A DNA stretch of 64,000 nt, taken from assembly GCA_902536555.1 (NCBI GenBank), contig CACAXR010000002.1, positions 45,056-109,055 on the forward strand. Reading direction: 5' to 3'. Positions within the stretch are counted from its first letter, which is position 1. Each line of letters begins with the position of its first letter. A model generated the notes under the pieces. It was not told the DNA's origin, ran no database searches, and was given only the letters and a program-made list of their open reading frames with translations. Positions 37,859 to 47,846 of the stretch are shown here, in pieces. The translations under genes and the position numbers were made by a program. This DNA comes from an uncultured Prochlorococcus sp. Its GTDB lineage: Bacteria; Cyanobacteriota; Cyanobacteriia; PCC-6307; Cyanobiaceae.

Positions 37859-38320
37859 GTGGTTAATTTAATGAATACTTTGATATTCTATTTAGGAATT
37901 TTTTATATTGTAATTGGAACTATTTTTCTAACTGTACCGATAATTTATCTTGAGCTCGGTAAACCAAAAGACTTAATAAAAGCTTTTTTAAATTTATTAA
38001 TAGGTTTGATATTAATAATTAAAAATAAAACATTAGATGTGTCATTTTTTGTTATTTTCCTTTTTTTAACAGTACTAGTTATTTTTTATCTAGTAGAGCT
38101 TTTTTTATCTAGATGGTACCAATTGACAGATAGCGAAAAGAAAAAATTAACTACCTTCATGGAGTTTAAAAATAACTTTTCGAAAATATTGGAATCTATT
38201 AATCTGGTATTTGGTGATTTAAAGAAACCTTCAAATTTTTTTAATTTTGGTAGCAAAAATAAAAATACAACCCCAAAAAAGTGGGTAAGAAATGATAAAA
38301 ATGATAATATTAAAGTCTGA
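37859..38320 (+). CDS. membrane protein of unknown function, possibly Ycf66-like
   Basis: A 153-residue protein with three hydrophobic segments (about 8-30, 40-53 and 58-82) and a Lys/Asn-rich cytoplasmic tail with KNNFSKIL and KNKNTTPKKWVRN. The layout, the MVN start and the position before ileS recall Ycf66-type proteins, but similarity is weak and I give the name only as a possibility. The GTG start at 37859 has an ATG alternative at 37871. Lies 59 bases after tRNA-Leu. Confidence 0.7.
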   Translation: MVNLMNTLIFYLGIFYIVIGTIFLTVPIIYLELGKPKDLIKAFLNLLIGLILIIKNKTLDVSFFVIFLFLTVLVIFYLVELFLSRWYQLTDSEKKKLTTFMEFKNNFSKILESINLVFGDLKKPSNFFNFGSKNKNTTPKKWVRNDKNDNIKV

Positions 38321-38441
38321 AATCAAATAAATTGGTTAATTGAAACATCCACAAAAAACTACAGGTCAATTAAGAAACAATATAATGAATTAGATTTATT
38401 TAAATAATTCTTTTGATCACCAATATTTCTTATATCCTCGT

Positions 38442-41348
38442 ATGAAATCTCAAAATAGCAAAGAACAAAAACCAGACTTCTCTTATAAAGAAACTTTAAA
38501 TTTACTAAAAACTGACTTCTCGATGCGCGCTAACTCAGTTATGAGAGAACCCGAGATTCAGGATTTTTGGGCTAATAATGATATTGATTTCAAATTAGGT
38601 TCAAGCAATTCAGGAGAAATATTTACATTACATGATGGTCCTCCGTATGCAAATGGAGCGCTTCATATGGGTCATGCCCTTAATAAAGTTTTAAAAGACA
38701 TAATAAATAAGTACAAAACTTTAAGAGGATTTAAGGTTCATTTTGTGCCTGGTTGGGACTGTCATGGATTACCAATTGAATTAAAAGTTCTTCAGAATTT
38801 AAAATCTGATGAAAGAAATAATCTTGACACTCTAAATCTAAGAAAAAAAGCAACAGATTATGCCCATGTTCAAATTAATAATCAAAAGGAGGGTTTCAAA
38901 AGGTGGGGCATATGGGGAGATTGGAATAACCCTTACTTAACTCTTAAGAAAAGTTATGAATCTGCTCAGATTGGAGTATTCGGAAAAATGTTTTTAAATG
39001 GCTTCATATATCGAGGTCTTAAACCTGTGCATTGGAGTCCAAGTTCAAGAACTGCACTTGCAGAAGCAGAATTAGAATATCCTGATGAACATTATTCAAA
39101 AAGTATTTATGTTTCATTAAAAATCACTAAAATACCTGAGGAAATTCTATTAAATTTCATCCAAGAAAATCTAAATATCACAAAAGATTTTTTTCAAAAT
39201 AATTCTTTCATAACTATCTGGACTACTACTCCTTGGACCATACCTGCAAATGAAGCGGTTGCAGTAAATCCAAAAATAAAGTACGTTTTTGCCATCGATG
39301 AAGAGAAACGAATTTACCTTTTTGCAGAGGATTTATTTTCTGAAATAAGTAACAAATTTAATAAAAATTTCAAGGTGCTTTTAGAGGTTAAAGGCTCTAA
39401 ATTGGAAAATATTCAATATCAACATCCCTCTAAGAATAAAAATTGCAAAATTGTAATTGGAGGAGATTATATAACTACAGAATCAGGTACTGGAATTGTT
39501 CACACTGCGCCTGGTCATGGGATAGATGATTTTAATGTGGGTCAAAAATATGATTTACCAATAACGTGTGTCGTTGATGAAAAAGGTAACTTAAATGAAT
39601 ATTCTGGTCAATTCAAAGGATCAAATGTCCTGAAAGATGCAAATGATTTAATTATTGAATACTTAAAGGGAAATAATTTACTTCTATTACAAGAAAATTA
39701 TAATCATAGATATCCGTATGATTGGAGAACTAAAAAACCAACTATTTTCAGGGCAACAGAACAATGGTTTGCATCTGTAAATGGCTTTAGATCATCTGCA
39801 TTAAAGGCAATCGAAGATGTTGAATGGATGCCAGAGACTGGAAAAAAAAGAATTCATTCTATGGTTGTTGGTAGAGGAGATTGGTGTATTTCTAGACAAA
39901 GGTCATGGGGAGTTCCTATTCCAGTTTTTTATAAAAAAAATGGTAATGACATTCTCCTTAACAACGAGATAATTAATCATATTCAAAAACTTTTTAGTGA
40001 ACATGGAGCAGATATTTGGTGGGATTGGGAGGTAAAGGATCTTTTGCCAGAAAATTATGCAAAAGAATCGGATCTATGGAAAAAAGGAACAGATACAATG
40101 GATGTTTGGTTCGATTCAGGTTCTAGCTGGGCCGCAGTATGTGAATTAAGAAGTGAACTAAAGTATCCAGCAGATCTTTATTTAGAGGGCTCAGATCAAC
40201 ATCGAGGATGGTTCCAGTCTTCTTTGCTAACATCTGTTGCAGTCAATGATAAACCTCCATATAAGAAAGTTTTAACTCATGGTTTTGCACTTGATGAAAA
40301 CGGAAGAAAAATGAGCAAATCTTTAGGAAATGTTGTTGATCCAAATATTATTATTAATGGAGGTAATAATAAAAAAACTGACCCTGCTTATGGTGCTGAC
40401 GTTTTAAGGTTATGGGTAAGCTCAGTAGATTATTCAGTAGATGTTCCTATTGGTTCAAATATACTCAAGCAACTTTCAGATGTATATAGAAAAGTTCGTA
40501 ATACTGCAAGATATCTTCTAGGTAATATTCATGATTATGATCCTAAAATTGATAGTTTTGAAATTGATCAATTGCCTCTCTTAGATCAATGGATGTTAGG
40601 TAGATTAGTTGAGGTTACAGATCAAATATCAGATGCTTATGAAAATTATGAATTTTCAAAATTTTTCCAAATCTTGCAAAGTTTTTGCGTTATAGATTTA
40701 TCGAATTTTTATTTAGATATTGCGAAGGATAGGTTATATGTCAGTTCTAAATCACAATTTAGGAGAAGATCATGTCAGTTCGTTATGTCAAAAGTTGTTG
40801 AAAATTTAGCCGTACTTATTTCTCCAGTACTTTGTCATATGGCTGAAGATATTTGGCAAAATATTCCATATTCAACTAAAGAAAAATCAGTATTTCAAAG
40901 AGGATGGCCAATATTTTCGCAGTCATGGAAAAATCAAATACTTGATGAGCACATTGCAAATTTAAGAAATTTGAGAGTTGAAATTAATAAGGCTATAGAA
41001 GGATGTAGGAGCAAGCAAATAATTGGAGCAGCTTTAGAAACTGAAGTTAATTATTTACCTGAGGATACAAATTTAAAAGATTCACTTGCTTGGCTAAAAG
41101 AATTTGGCAATCAAGATGTAGATTTATTTAGGGATTGGCTTATAGTGTCAAACTTCCAAGTGGTATCTGATTTGATGGAGAATTCTCTAATTATTGATAA
41201 CAATGCAATTGGTAAAATTCAGATAATAAAGGCTCAAGGTCAAAAATGTGATAGATGTTGGCATTATCAAAAAGAAACTTTTAATGGAATCCAAAATACA
41301 AAATTATGTAAAAGATGTTCAAATATTATTAATTCTGAATTTATTTAA
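38442..41348 (+). CDS. ileS: isoleucyl-tRNA synthetase
   Basis: A 968-residue class I synthetase. HIGH-type motif in [19 protein letters not shown], editing-domain segments [15 protein letters not shown] and [32 protein letters not shown] (KMSKS), and a C-terminal zinc finger with four cysteines (CDRCWHY...CKRC). Complete. Its stop overlaps the stop of the convergent gene on the other strand by three bases. Confidence 0.99.
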   Translation: MKSQNSKEQKPDFSYKETLNLLKTDFSMRANSVMREPEIQDFWANNDIDFKLGSSNSGEIFTLHDGPPYANGALHMGHALNKVLKDIINKYKTLRGFKVHFVPGWDCHGLPIELKVLQNLKSDERNNLDTLNLRKKATDYAHVQINNQKEGFKRWGIWGDWNNPYLTLKKSYESAQIGVFGKMFLNGFIYRGLKPVHWSPSSRTALAEAELEYPDEHYSKSIYVSLKITKIPEEILLNFIQENLNITKDFFQNNSFITIWTTTPWTIPANEAVAVNPKIKYVFAIDEEKRIYLFAEDLFSEISNKFNKNFKVLLEVKGSKLENIQYQHPSKNKNCKIVIGGDYITTESGTGIVHTAPGHGIDDFNVGQKYDLPITCVVDEKGNLNEYSGQFKGSNVLKDANDLIIEYLKGNNLLLLQENYNHRYPYDWRTKKPTIFRATEQWFASVNGFRSSALKAIEDVEWMPETGKKRIHSMVVGRGDWCISRQRSWGVPIPVFYKKNGNDILLNNEIINHIQKLFSEHGADIWWDWEVKDLLPENYAKESDLWKKGTDTMDVWFDSGSSWAAVCELRSELKYPADLYLEGSDQHRGWFQSSLLTSVAVNDKPPYKKVLTHGFALDENGRKMSKSLGNVVDPNIIINGGNNKKTDPAYGADVLRLWVSSVDYSVDVPIGSNILKQLSDVYRKVRNTARYLLGNIHDYDPKIDSFEIDQLPLLDQWMLGRLVEVTDQISDAYENYEFSKFFQILQSFCVIDLSNFYLDIAKDRLYVSSKSQFRRRSCQFVMSKVVENLAVLISPVLCHMAEDIWQNIPYSTKEKSVFQRGWPIFSQSWKNQILDEHIANLRNLRVEINKAIEGCRSKQIIGAALETEVNYLPEDTNLKDSLAWLKEFGNQDVDLFRDWLIVSNFQVVSDLMENSLIIDNNAIGKIQIIKAQGQKCDRCWHYQKETFNGIQNTKLCKRCSNIINSEFI

Positions 41349-41680
41349 ATCCAGTTTTTTTGATTCAAAAAGAAAATTGAGTTTTGATTTTCTCTTATAA
41401 AATTTTCTTCAGTTTCTGTTAAGGGTGCTTTATAAAGTTTGAAGTTTGTAGTTATGTAGGTAAGTGCTATTACTTTTTTTTCTGAATCTATTTCAATTGG
41501 ATGAGTTGTTGAGCTACTGTAACCTCTAAAAATGATTATTTCTAATTGTTCTTTTTGATTTTTCTTTTGAATATAACCCTCGAGTTTAAGAATTCTATTA
41601 GGTATTTCGGAACTTATTTTTTCTAGAATTTTTAATAATTCAATTTCTGCCATTTTCTGAGAAGTAAGAGTTTCTTCCAT
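41345..41680 (-). CDS. conserved cyanobacterial protein of unknown function
   Basis: A 111-residue soluble protein. The segment [24 protein letters not shown] and the C-terminal half look like a family conserved in cyanobacteria and plants. I recall no function. The start is uncertain: ATG at 41680 overlaps the preceding gene by 41 bases; an in-frame ATG at 41650 reduces this to 11. It is likely translationally coupled to the upstream DUF3177 gene. Confidence 0.8.
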   Translation of the reverse strand: MEETLTSQKMAEIELLKILEKISSEIPNRILKLEGYIQKKNQKEQLEIIIFRGYSSSTTHPIEIDSEKKVIALTYITTNFKLYKAPLTETEENFIRENQNSIFFLNQKNWI

Positions 41681-42263
41681 ATTTAGGTAATTTAATTATT
41701 GACCATTGAATTAGGCCTAAAGTATAAATTAATAGTGAAAATAATCCTAAAAACTTTACTATTGGCTGAGTAATGTCAGCTCCGAAGAGAAAATTAAATA
41801 AATTTTTGATAATCATATAAAACTTTGAAGAAGGCTGAAGCCATATTTCACATGCAGCTGAATTAATCAAAGATAAGCAGCTAAAGTTTTTTAAACTTTG
41901 AATTAAGAAATTAATAGATATAAATGTGACTGACCATCTCCATACTTTTGTAGTTGTAATAAGGGAGTTAGAAAAATCATATTCTTTTAATTCATCATTA
42001 ATGTCATTCCAAAACCAAATTGAAATTGTCATTAAAAATGTTGAAATATTAATTATTAAAAGAGCATAATTATACTTACCTATTAGTAGTAAAAGACTTA
42101 TCAAAAATAAAATGGATACTTTCCAATAAATAGATAGAAGCTTTTTAACTACTATATTTCTTTTTTTAATTGACCAAAAGAATAACGATATAGGTATACC
42201 AATTAGAAATATTATGGAAAGTTGAAAAGATAGCCAAATAGAAAGTTGATTAAGAACGTTCAA
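41640..42263 (-). CDS. DUF3177 membrane protein
   Basis: A 207-residue protein with five or six hydrophobic segments; the N terminus (LSIWLSFQLSIIFLIGIPISLFFWSIKKR) and the YWKVSILFLISLLLLIGKYN stretch fit DUF3177. It has a conserved cysteine pair in LKNFSCLSLINSAACEIW. Function unknown; restricted to cyanobacteria as far as I know. Overlaps the next gene downstream. Confidence 0.8.
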   Translation of the reverse strand: MNVLNQLSIWLSFQLSIIFLIGIPISLFFWSIKKRNIVVKKLLSIYWKVSILFLISLLLLIGKYNYALLIINISTFLMTISIWFWNDINDELKEYDFSNSLITTTKVWRWSVTFISINFLIQSLKNFSCLSLINSAACEIWLQPSSKFYMIIKNLFNFLFGADITQPIVKFLGLFSLLIYTLGLIQWSIIKLPKYGRNSYFSENGRN

Positions 42264-42383
42264 AACTTTTTCTTTTTATGTACATAATAATAAAATATCA
42301 AACTGTTACTTTTTAAATTACTTTTGACATGGTTAAGAATATTATTCATCTTTACTATTGCAGAGAAATAAATTAATAATTTC

Positions 42384-43013
42384 ATGAGACAACATGTTAA
42401 TCCCTTAAGCATAAATTTTGATGAAATTGAGAGAATTCCCTCTTTAATTGAGATGTTTCATGATTCTAAATTGCCTCTTCATCTGGATATAGGTTGCGCT
42501 GCTGGTGAGTTTTTATTTGATTTGGCTTTTGTTAATACCAATTGGAATTATTTAGGGATTGAAATACGGGAAAAACTAGTTAAAACTGCTAAATTAAAAG
42601 CTCAAGATAAAGAAATTAATAATTTACATTTTATATTTGGTAATGCAAATAAAATTTTTAATGATTACCAAAATATCTTTTTGATCAAAAATCTTAGAAG
42701 TATTTCCTTTAATTTTCCAGATCCATGGTTTAAGAAAAGGCATTATAAAAGGCGCGTAATTCAGCCAGAGTTTATTAATATTCTTTCGAATTATATGCAA
42801 AAGGGATCCCTAATTTTTATTAAAACTGATGTGAAAGATTTATTTCATTACATGGATATCACAATATCAAGCAATTTTAATTTTAAAGCACTAGATAAAA
42901 AGGATTTTAATTTTTCTGAGAGTTTTAATCCAAATAAATTTCAGACAAACAGAGAAAAGTACGTAATTTTTAACCAAATTGATATTTTTGAGAGGATTTA
43001 TATAAAAATTTGA
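42384..43013 (+). CDS. trmB: tRNA (guanine-N7)-methyltransferase
   Basis: Makes m7G46 in tRNA. The 209-residue protein has the SAM site [27 protein letters not shown], the family motif [16 protein letters not shown] and a C-terminal TNREKYV segment. Convergent with glmM, 7 bases between stops. Confidence 0.96.
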   Translation: MRQHVNPLSINFDEIERIPSLIEMFHDSKLPLHLDIGCAAGEFLFDLAFVNTNWNYLGIEIREKLVKTAKLKAQDKEINNLHFIFGNANKIFNDYQNIFLIKNLRSISFNFPDPWFKKRHYKRRVIQPEFINILSNYMQKGSLIFIKTDVKDLFHYMDITISSNFNFKALDKKDFNFSESFNPNKFQTNREKYVIFNQIDIFERIYIKI

Positions 43014-43020
43014 TAAATAA

Positions 43021-44373
43021 TTAATTCAGTATTTTTTCAACTTCTAAACTGAGTTTTTTTGTTATTTCGTTTGATAAAGAATTCACTATCTCCTGATTTT
43101 TGGCCTCTACAAGCACTCTTATTACTGGTTCTGTGCCACTAGGTCTTATATAAACTCTACAATTATCCGAATAACTTTCCTGAAAATTTTCTATAGTTTG
43201 ATCAATTAAGATCCTGGTACTTGGATTTATATTTTTAATATTAAAATCTAAATTAATGTTTGTTAGTTTCTGTGGAAAAGGGACGAAACTACTTTGAAAC
43301 CAGTCATTTAAAGTTATATTTTTCTTTTTACAGTATTTAGAAATTTGAAGTGCAGTCAATATTCCATCTCCAGAAAAATTATTAAGTTTTGAAAGTATAT
43401 GACCTGACTGCTCACCTCCTAGATAAGCACCTTTTTTCTTTATTGCTTCATGAACGTATTTATCTCCTACATTTGTTCTATACAAAATTCCGCCAATTTT
43501 ATTCCATGACTTTTCAAAACCCAAATTTGCCATTTGAGTTGATATGAGTAAATTATTTGTTAGAATATTTTGTTCTTTCAGTTCTCTACCCCAAAGAAAT
43601 AAAATATGATCTCCATCGATTACATTGCCTTTAGAATCTAATCCAATTACTCTATCGGCATCCCCATCGAAGCTAAATCCCATATCTGAAGGATATTCTT
43701 TTAATGCTTTTTTTAATGGTTCAAGGTTGGTTGAACCACAATTCATATTAATTTTAAGCCCATTTTGTGAGTTGTTTATAACTCTGACTTCAGCACCAAG
43801 ATTCTGAAAAATTTTTTTTGCGCAGGTTGTAGCTGATCCATAGCACGTATCTAATATTATTTTCATTCCGCTTAAATTTTCTCTGCCCATAGTTTGGATT
43901 AGGCTTTTCATATAAATATCCATAAGCGCTTTATTTGTTTTTATAGAGATATCTTTTATAGGTACTATTGTATTTTGATTTGAATCCTCAATTGATTTTT
44001 GAATTTTATTTTCAAAACTTTTATTAATCTTTTGACCATTATTGTCAAAGATTTTAATGCCATTATATTCTGGGGGATTATGACTTGCAGATATCATTAT
44101 CCCACCACTGAGGTTCTCTTTTTTTATTAAAAAAGGGATGGCGGGGGTAGGGCAGATTCCAAGATTGATAAATTTTTTGCCTCCTGCATTTATACCTTTT
44201 GTAATTGCTTGAAGCAGAATATCTCCACTAATTCTTGTATCTCTTCCAATTAATATAGGATCATTATCTTCTAAATTTGAACTTAAAGCATATCCAACTT
44301 TATAGGCTAAAGAATAAGTTATTTCTTCATTAAATCTTCCTCTTATTCCATCAGTTCCAAAAATTGATTGCAT
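43021..44373 (-). CDS. glmM: phosphoglucosamine mutase
   Basis: Converts glucosamine-6-phosphate to glucosamine-1-phosphate for peptidoglycan and LPS. The 450-residue protein shows FGTDGIRG at the N terminus, the phosphoserine loop [13 protein letters not shown], the metal loop FDGDADR, the sugar-binding GGEQSGH and the phosphate-binding [11 protein letters not shown]. Normal length. Confidence 0.97.
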   Translation of the reverse strand: MQSIFGTDGIRGRFNEEITYSLAYKVGYALSSNLEDNDPILIGRDTRISGDILLQAITKGINAGGKKFINLGICPTPAIPFLIKKENLSGGIMISASHNPPEYNGIKIFDNNGQKINKSFENKIQKSIEDSNQNTIVPIKDISIKTNKALMDIYMKSLIQTMGRENLSGMKIILDTCYGSATTCAKKIFQNLGAEVRVINNSQNGLKINMNCGSTNLEPLKKALKEYPSDMGFSFDGDADRVIGLDSKGNVIDGDHILFLWGRELKEQNILTNNLLISTQMANLGFEKSWNKIGGILYRTNVGDKYVHEAIKKKGAYLGGEQSGHILSKLNNFSGDGILTALQISKYCKKKNITLNDWFQSSFVPFPQKLTNINLDFNIKNINPSTRILIDQTIENFQESYSDNCRVYIRPSGTEPVIRVLVEAKNQEIVNSLSNEITKKLSLEVEKILN

Positions 44374-44509
44374 AATTAGATTTCAGGAATCAAAAATATT
44401 ATGATTATTATTCATTTCTTATTTTATCAGTTAATTAAAAGGTAAAGAATTTGAATTCTCTTTATTTGTTTAACTTATTTAAGATGTTTTTAGTTAGTAA
44501 ATATTTATA

Positions 44510-45055
44510 ATGCAATCTGAAAGTACAGAGCCACTTTTAAATACAAATTTAAAAGCAATACTTGTTTTACTAATTGCTTTTTCTCTTATTTCTTTGGTTT
44601 TGTTTAGAAATCTCTTTTTTCAATCAACTTACCTTCTTAAGAGTTTTGGAGAATTATCAGTTGAACCTGAAATAGCTTTTAATAACAATAAACCTACTTT
44701 CCTTGAATTTTATGCAGAGTGGTGTGAAGTTTGCAAAGAAATGGCTCCAAAAGTATCTGCTTTGAAAGGGGAATACGAAAAAGAGATCAATTTTGTTTTT
44801 TTAAACGTTGATAATCAAAAGTGGGAGAAATATATCCGTAAATTTAATGTTAATGGCATTCCCCAAATAAATCTTTTTGATAAAAAAGGTAATTTAAAAT
44901 CTACCTTTATAGGTAAACAGGAGGAATTAGCAATAAGAGAATCTTTATCTAATTTAGAAAGAGAATTAGAATCTCAAAAAGAAATTCTTAATTCTGAATT
45001 TTCAGTAATCAAAGAAAATAAAAATTATGAGATTAATCCTCGTAGTCATGGATAA
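44510..45055 (+). CDS. txlA: membrane-anchored thioredoxin-like protein (TxlA/HCF164 type)
   Basis: A 181-residue protein with an N-terminal membrane anchor (about 15-35) and a thioredoxin fold with the active site FYAEWCEVCKEMAPKV (CEVC) and the cis-proline segment NGIPQINLFD. Homologues TxlA and HCF164 pass reducing equivalents across the thylakoid membrane for cytochrome and photosystem assembly. The C-terminal 35 residues are charged. Confidence 0.9.
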   Translation: MQSESTEPLLNTNLKAILVLLIAFSLISLVLFRNLFFQSTYLLKSFGELSVEPEIAFNNNKPTFLEFYAEWCEVCKEMAPKVSALKGEYEKEINFVFLNVDNQKWEKYIRKFNVNGIPQINLFDKKGNLKSTFIGKQEELAIRESLSNLERELESQKEILNSEFSVIKENKNYEINPRSHG

Positions 45056-45058
45056 TTT

Positions 45059-45691
45059 TTACCAATCAAGGGATTTTGCTACCGTTGGAAAACTTTGTTT
45101 AAAAATAGACTTACAACTTTGAGCAATAGACTTATGTTCCTCTTGAGTACCATGGGCTGATCTTAAGTGAATGTAATGAATCCATGATCTGCATGATCCA
45201 GACATGTAAATTCTCGTTGGAGTTGCTAATGGTAAAACGAATCTTGCACATTCTTTGGCTATTCCTTCAGCGAGCAAATCTTCATATAATTCCAAACCAG
45301 CTTTAAAATGTGAAGCAATCTTTGCATTGAATCTTGTTTTTAAATCATCAGGTAGGTCAGCAATAGAATTTTGCCTATTTTTAAAATCTTGTCTTCTTAA
45401 ATCTGGTAACGGAATTTCCCCCAATTGTGAACTGTCTGCATATCTCTGAGAAAATTCCTGGAAAGTAAATGATCTATGTCTTAATATTTGAGCTGCAATT
45501 CCTCTGTTTGTTTCTATCTGTAAAGTCATGAATGACTGTTCAAACACGCTCCAATGTTCATTTCTTATGCAATAACTTAATAATTTTGAATAATCTTCAT
45601 TTTTCTGGTTTTTTGGATTACTAACTCTTGCTATGTAAGCCATTGTTTTTTCAGCATCAGGAGTTAGCGAAATTAGTTCAACTTTACTCAT
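45059..45691 (-). CDS. thyX: flavin-dependent thymidylate synthase
   Basis: Makes dTMP with FAD and methylene-THF. The 210-residue protein has the ThyX signature RHRSFTFQEFSQRY (about 72-85) and ends with the R-rich loop SCRSWIHYIHLRSAHGTQEEH. Lies 1 base after dcd; together with dcd it forms a dTMP supply pair. Confidence 0.96.
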   Translation of the reverse strand: MSKVELISLTPDAEKTMAYIARVSNPKNQKNEDYSKLLSYCIRNEHWSVFEQSFMTLQIETNRGIAAQILRHRSFTFQEFSQRYADSSQLGEIPLPDLRRQDFKNRQNSIADLPDDLKTRFNAKIASHFKAGLELYEDLLAEGIAKECARFVLPLATPTRIYMSGSCRSWIHYIHLRSAHGTQEEHKSIAQSCKSIFKQSFPTVAKSLDW

Positions 45692-45692
45692 A

Positions 45693-46286
45693 TTAGATCT
45701 TTGCTAGGGTTACTCTCTCTGGTTGATTTTGATATTTGCCTCTTCTATCTTCATAAGTTGTAGAGCAAGGATCACCTTCAAAAAAGAGTAGTTGGCAGAT
45801 CCCTTCGTTAGCGTAAATTCTACAATCTGCACCTGAACTGTTACTAAACTCCAAAGTTAAGTGCCCTTCCCAGCCTGCTTCAGCAGGGGTTGTATTGACT
45901 ATAATACCTAATCTAGCGTAAGTACTTTTACCTATACAAATTACAGTTATATTTTCTGGTACTTTCATCTTTTCAAGAGCAACCCCTAAGCCATAGGAGT
46001 GGGCGGGCAAAATAAAAAAGTCACCATCATCATCATGGTGAAGAACTGTTTTTTCTAAATTATCAGGATTAAATTTTTTGGGATTCATAACAGTTCCAGG
46101 AATATGTCTAAAAATTAAGAATTCTTTTGATGAAAGTCTTAGATCATATCCATAAGACGAACACCCATAACTCAAAACTGGCTTTTGCTGATTATTAGGC
46201 TCAAGATGCCTCACTAAATTTGATTGGAATGGGTTTATCATTCCTTCAGCGGCTTTTTGATTTATCCAGAGGTCATTTTTAAGCAT
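45693..46286 (-). CDS. dcd: dCTP deaminase
   Basis: Deaminates dCTP to dUTP. The 197-residue trimeric dUTPase-fold protein contains SYGCSSYGYDLRLS, GKSTYARLGI, the catalytic NTTPAEAGWEGHLTLEFSN segment and EGICQLLFFEGD. Part of the btuR-dcd-thyX run on the minus strand, with gaps of 3 and 1 bases. Confidence 0.95.
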   Translation of the reverse strand: MLKNDLWINQKAAEGMINPFQSNLVRHLEPNNQQKPVLSYGCSSYGYDLRLSSKEFLIFRHIPGTVMNPKKFNPDNLEKTVLHHDDDGDFFILPAHSYGLGVALEKMKVPENITVICIGKSTYARLGIIVNTTPAEAGWEGHLTLEFSNSSGADCRIYANEGICQLLFFEGDPCSTTYEDRRGKYQNQPERVTLAKI

Positions 46287-46289
46287 TTT

Positions 46290-46871
46290 TTATGAGCGAA
46301 GTTGAGTAATTTGGTTAGCCATTAATAATAAATCTTTAGGAATATCTGTACCAGTAAGGATTACATCTCCTGATATAAATCGGTTTTCAAGTGTTGAAAT
46401 CAAATCATCTTTATCGATTATCTTCATCTCAATAGCAAGAAAAATTTCATCAAGTATGATTTGATCATTTTCACCAGAAAGTAATTCTTTCTTGCAAAAA
46501 TTCCATAATTCATAGGTAGATTCATAAATAGATTTTTTTAAATTATTATTACTTTCAATTGCATCAGAATTACTTTGATCAAATGAATGTGATGATCTTA
46601 CCCAAGTTAAATTACCACAGAGTTTTACTGGGTTACCAATCCCTTGTTTAACCCCTCCTTTCATGAATTGTACTAAAAGAACTTTCCTACCAAGAGCAGC
46701 ATTTCTTAGAGAGTCCCTAATCACAGAAGAATAACTTCCTCTAAAAGAAGATTGGAAGATTTGGATTTGCCCGTTTTGTGTAAATTTTTTTAAGTTTTTA
46801 TTGTAAGAAGAACTTATGTTTACAACATCAAAATTATTTTTGGAATAACTGCTAGATGAGCTAATTACCAT
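46290..46871 (-). CDS. BtuR/CobA-like corrinoid adenosyltransferase, P-loop degenerate
   Basis: A 193-residue protein of the CobA/BtuR family, recognised from GRKVLLVQFMKGGVKQGIGNP, the Asn-Leu-Thr-Trp strand, DQIILDEIFLAIEMKII and the VILTGTDIPKDLL-like end. Active members begin with a Walker A (GxGKGKTT); here the position reads SSFRGSYSSVIRDSLRNA and has no lysine. The N-terminal 30 residues are Ser-rich. Either this clade uses a changed nucleotide site or the protein has another role. First gene of the btuR-dcd-thyX run. Confidence 0.78.
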   Translation of the reverse strand: MVISSSSSYSKNNFDVVNISSSYNKNLKKFTQNGQIQIFQSSFRGSYSSVIRDSLRNAALGRKVLLVQFMKGGVKQGIGNPVKLCGNLTWVRSSHSFDQSNSDAIESNNNLKKSIYESTYELWNFCKKELLSGENDQIILDEIFLAIEMKIIDKDDLISTLENRFISGDVILTGTDIPKDLLLMANQITQLRS

Positions 46872-46887
46872 TATTTAAGTTTTCTTT

Positions 46888-46928
46888 CTATATGCAGTAT
46901 AATTTGAATTTAATTACGCTGCATATAG
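46888..46928. promoter_or_regulatory. 17-bp near-perfect dyad between btuR-like gene and ntcA
   Basis: CTATATGCAG (46888-46897) and CTGCATATAG (46919-46928) are perfect inverted copies. The symmetry continues inward, so the two 17-base arms (46888-46904 and 46912-46928) match at 15 positions around a 7-base centre. The site lies 17 bases upstream of the btuR-like start and 145 upstream of ntcA. It contains TATAAT within the left arm. Likely an operator for a dimeric regulator or a transcribed hairpin; the regulator is unknown. Confidence 0.6.
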
Positions 46929-47010
46929 TGTAATTTTACTTAAAAAAGCATTGATAAATTTATAATAAATCGAGAGAAGTTGATAAAGAAACTAAAAAGA
47001 ATTGAGAATT

Positions 47011-47024
47011 GTTACTGTTGATAC
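47011..47024 (+). promoter_or_regulatory. NtcA-box-like site in the ntcA promoter
   Basis: GTT-N8-TAC (one mismatch to the GTA-N8-TAC consensus) is followed after 21 bases by TTAAAT (47046-47051), the standard geometry of an NtcA-activated promoter. The ntcA ATG lies 22 bases beyond the -10. Positive autoregulation of ntcA is known in other cyanobacteria. Confidence 0.6.
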
Positions 47025-47072
47025 AAGATATTTCAAGGTGCCTTCTTAAATTTTTTATTAATAAAGTTATTT

Positions 47073-47807
47073 ATGATACCTTCTTCTCGAGGATTAAACC
47101 GCTTTAGTTCTCAACAGTCTGGACAAAGCAAAATCAACTCTGTTGGAGAACGTTTTCCAATTAATAAATCTTTAATGGATGTAATTAAAGGTTTAGAGGG
47201 TGCAAGCACAGAGATGGTTGAAAGATCTAAAACAATATTTTTCCCAGGGGACCCTGCCGAGAGGGTTTATCTGATAAGAAGAGGAGCAGTAAGGTTATCA
47301 AGGGTTTATGAGTCTGGTGAAGAGATAACTGTGGCCTTGTTAAGAGAAAATAGTCTCTTTGGTGTTTTATCTCTTCTTACAGGCCATAGATCTGATCGTT
47401 TTTATCATTCCATAGCTTTTACAAGAGTTGAAATAATAACGGCACCTGCTAATTCTGTATTAAGAGCAATTGAGGAAGATGCTTCAGTGGGACTACTATT
47501 GTTACAAGGTCTTTCAAGTAGAATCCTACAGACAGAAACAATGATAGAAACTCTCACTCATAGAGATATGTCTTCTCGTTTAGTTAGCTTTTTAATGGTT
47601 CTTTGCAGAGACTTTGGAGTTGCGAGTGAAAAAGGTATTACAATAGATTTGAGACTTTCACATCAAGCTATTGCTGAAGCTATAGGGTCAACAAGAGTTA
47701 CGATTACAAGATTATTGGGTGATTTAAAAGATTCAGGGCTCCTTACTATTGAAAGAAAAAAAATTACAGTATTCGATCCAATAGCTCTTGCAAAAAGATT
47801 TAATTGA
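47073..47807 (+). CDS. ntcA: NtcA global nitrogen regulator (CRP family)
   Basis: A 244-residue CRP-type activator of nitrogen genes, responding to 2-oxoglutarate. The cNMP-like sensory domain has [23 protein letters not shown] and [14 protein letters not shown]; a dimerisation helix follows, and the C-terminal helix-turn-helix reads [24 protein letters not shown], the NtcA recognition helix. The N-terminal 30 residues are polar and extended relative to freshwater NtcA. Confidence 0.98.
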   Translation: MIPSSRGLNRFSSQQSGQSKINSVGERFPINKSLMDVIKGLEGASTEMVERSKTIFFPGDPAERVYLIRRGAVRLSRVYESGEEITVALLRENSLFGVLSLLTGHRSDRFYHSIAFTRVEIITAPANSVLRAIEEDASVGLLLLQGLSSRILQTETMIETLTHRDMSSRLVSFLMVLCRDFGVASEKGITIDLRLSHQAIAEAIGSTRVTITRLLGDLKDSGLLTIERKKITVFDPIALAKRFN

Positions 47808-47846
47808 TAGATCATTAATTATGATGTATGAATTCTATAAAATAGT

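Noticed and set aside
46926..46943. GTAATTTTACTTAA near the btuR-ntcA dyad as a second NtcA box
   Set aside because: Reads GTA-N8-TAA, not TAC, and has no -10 at the right distance; the site at 47011 is better.
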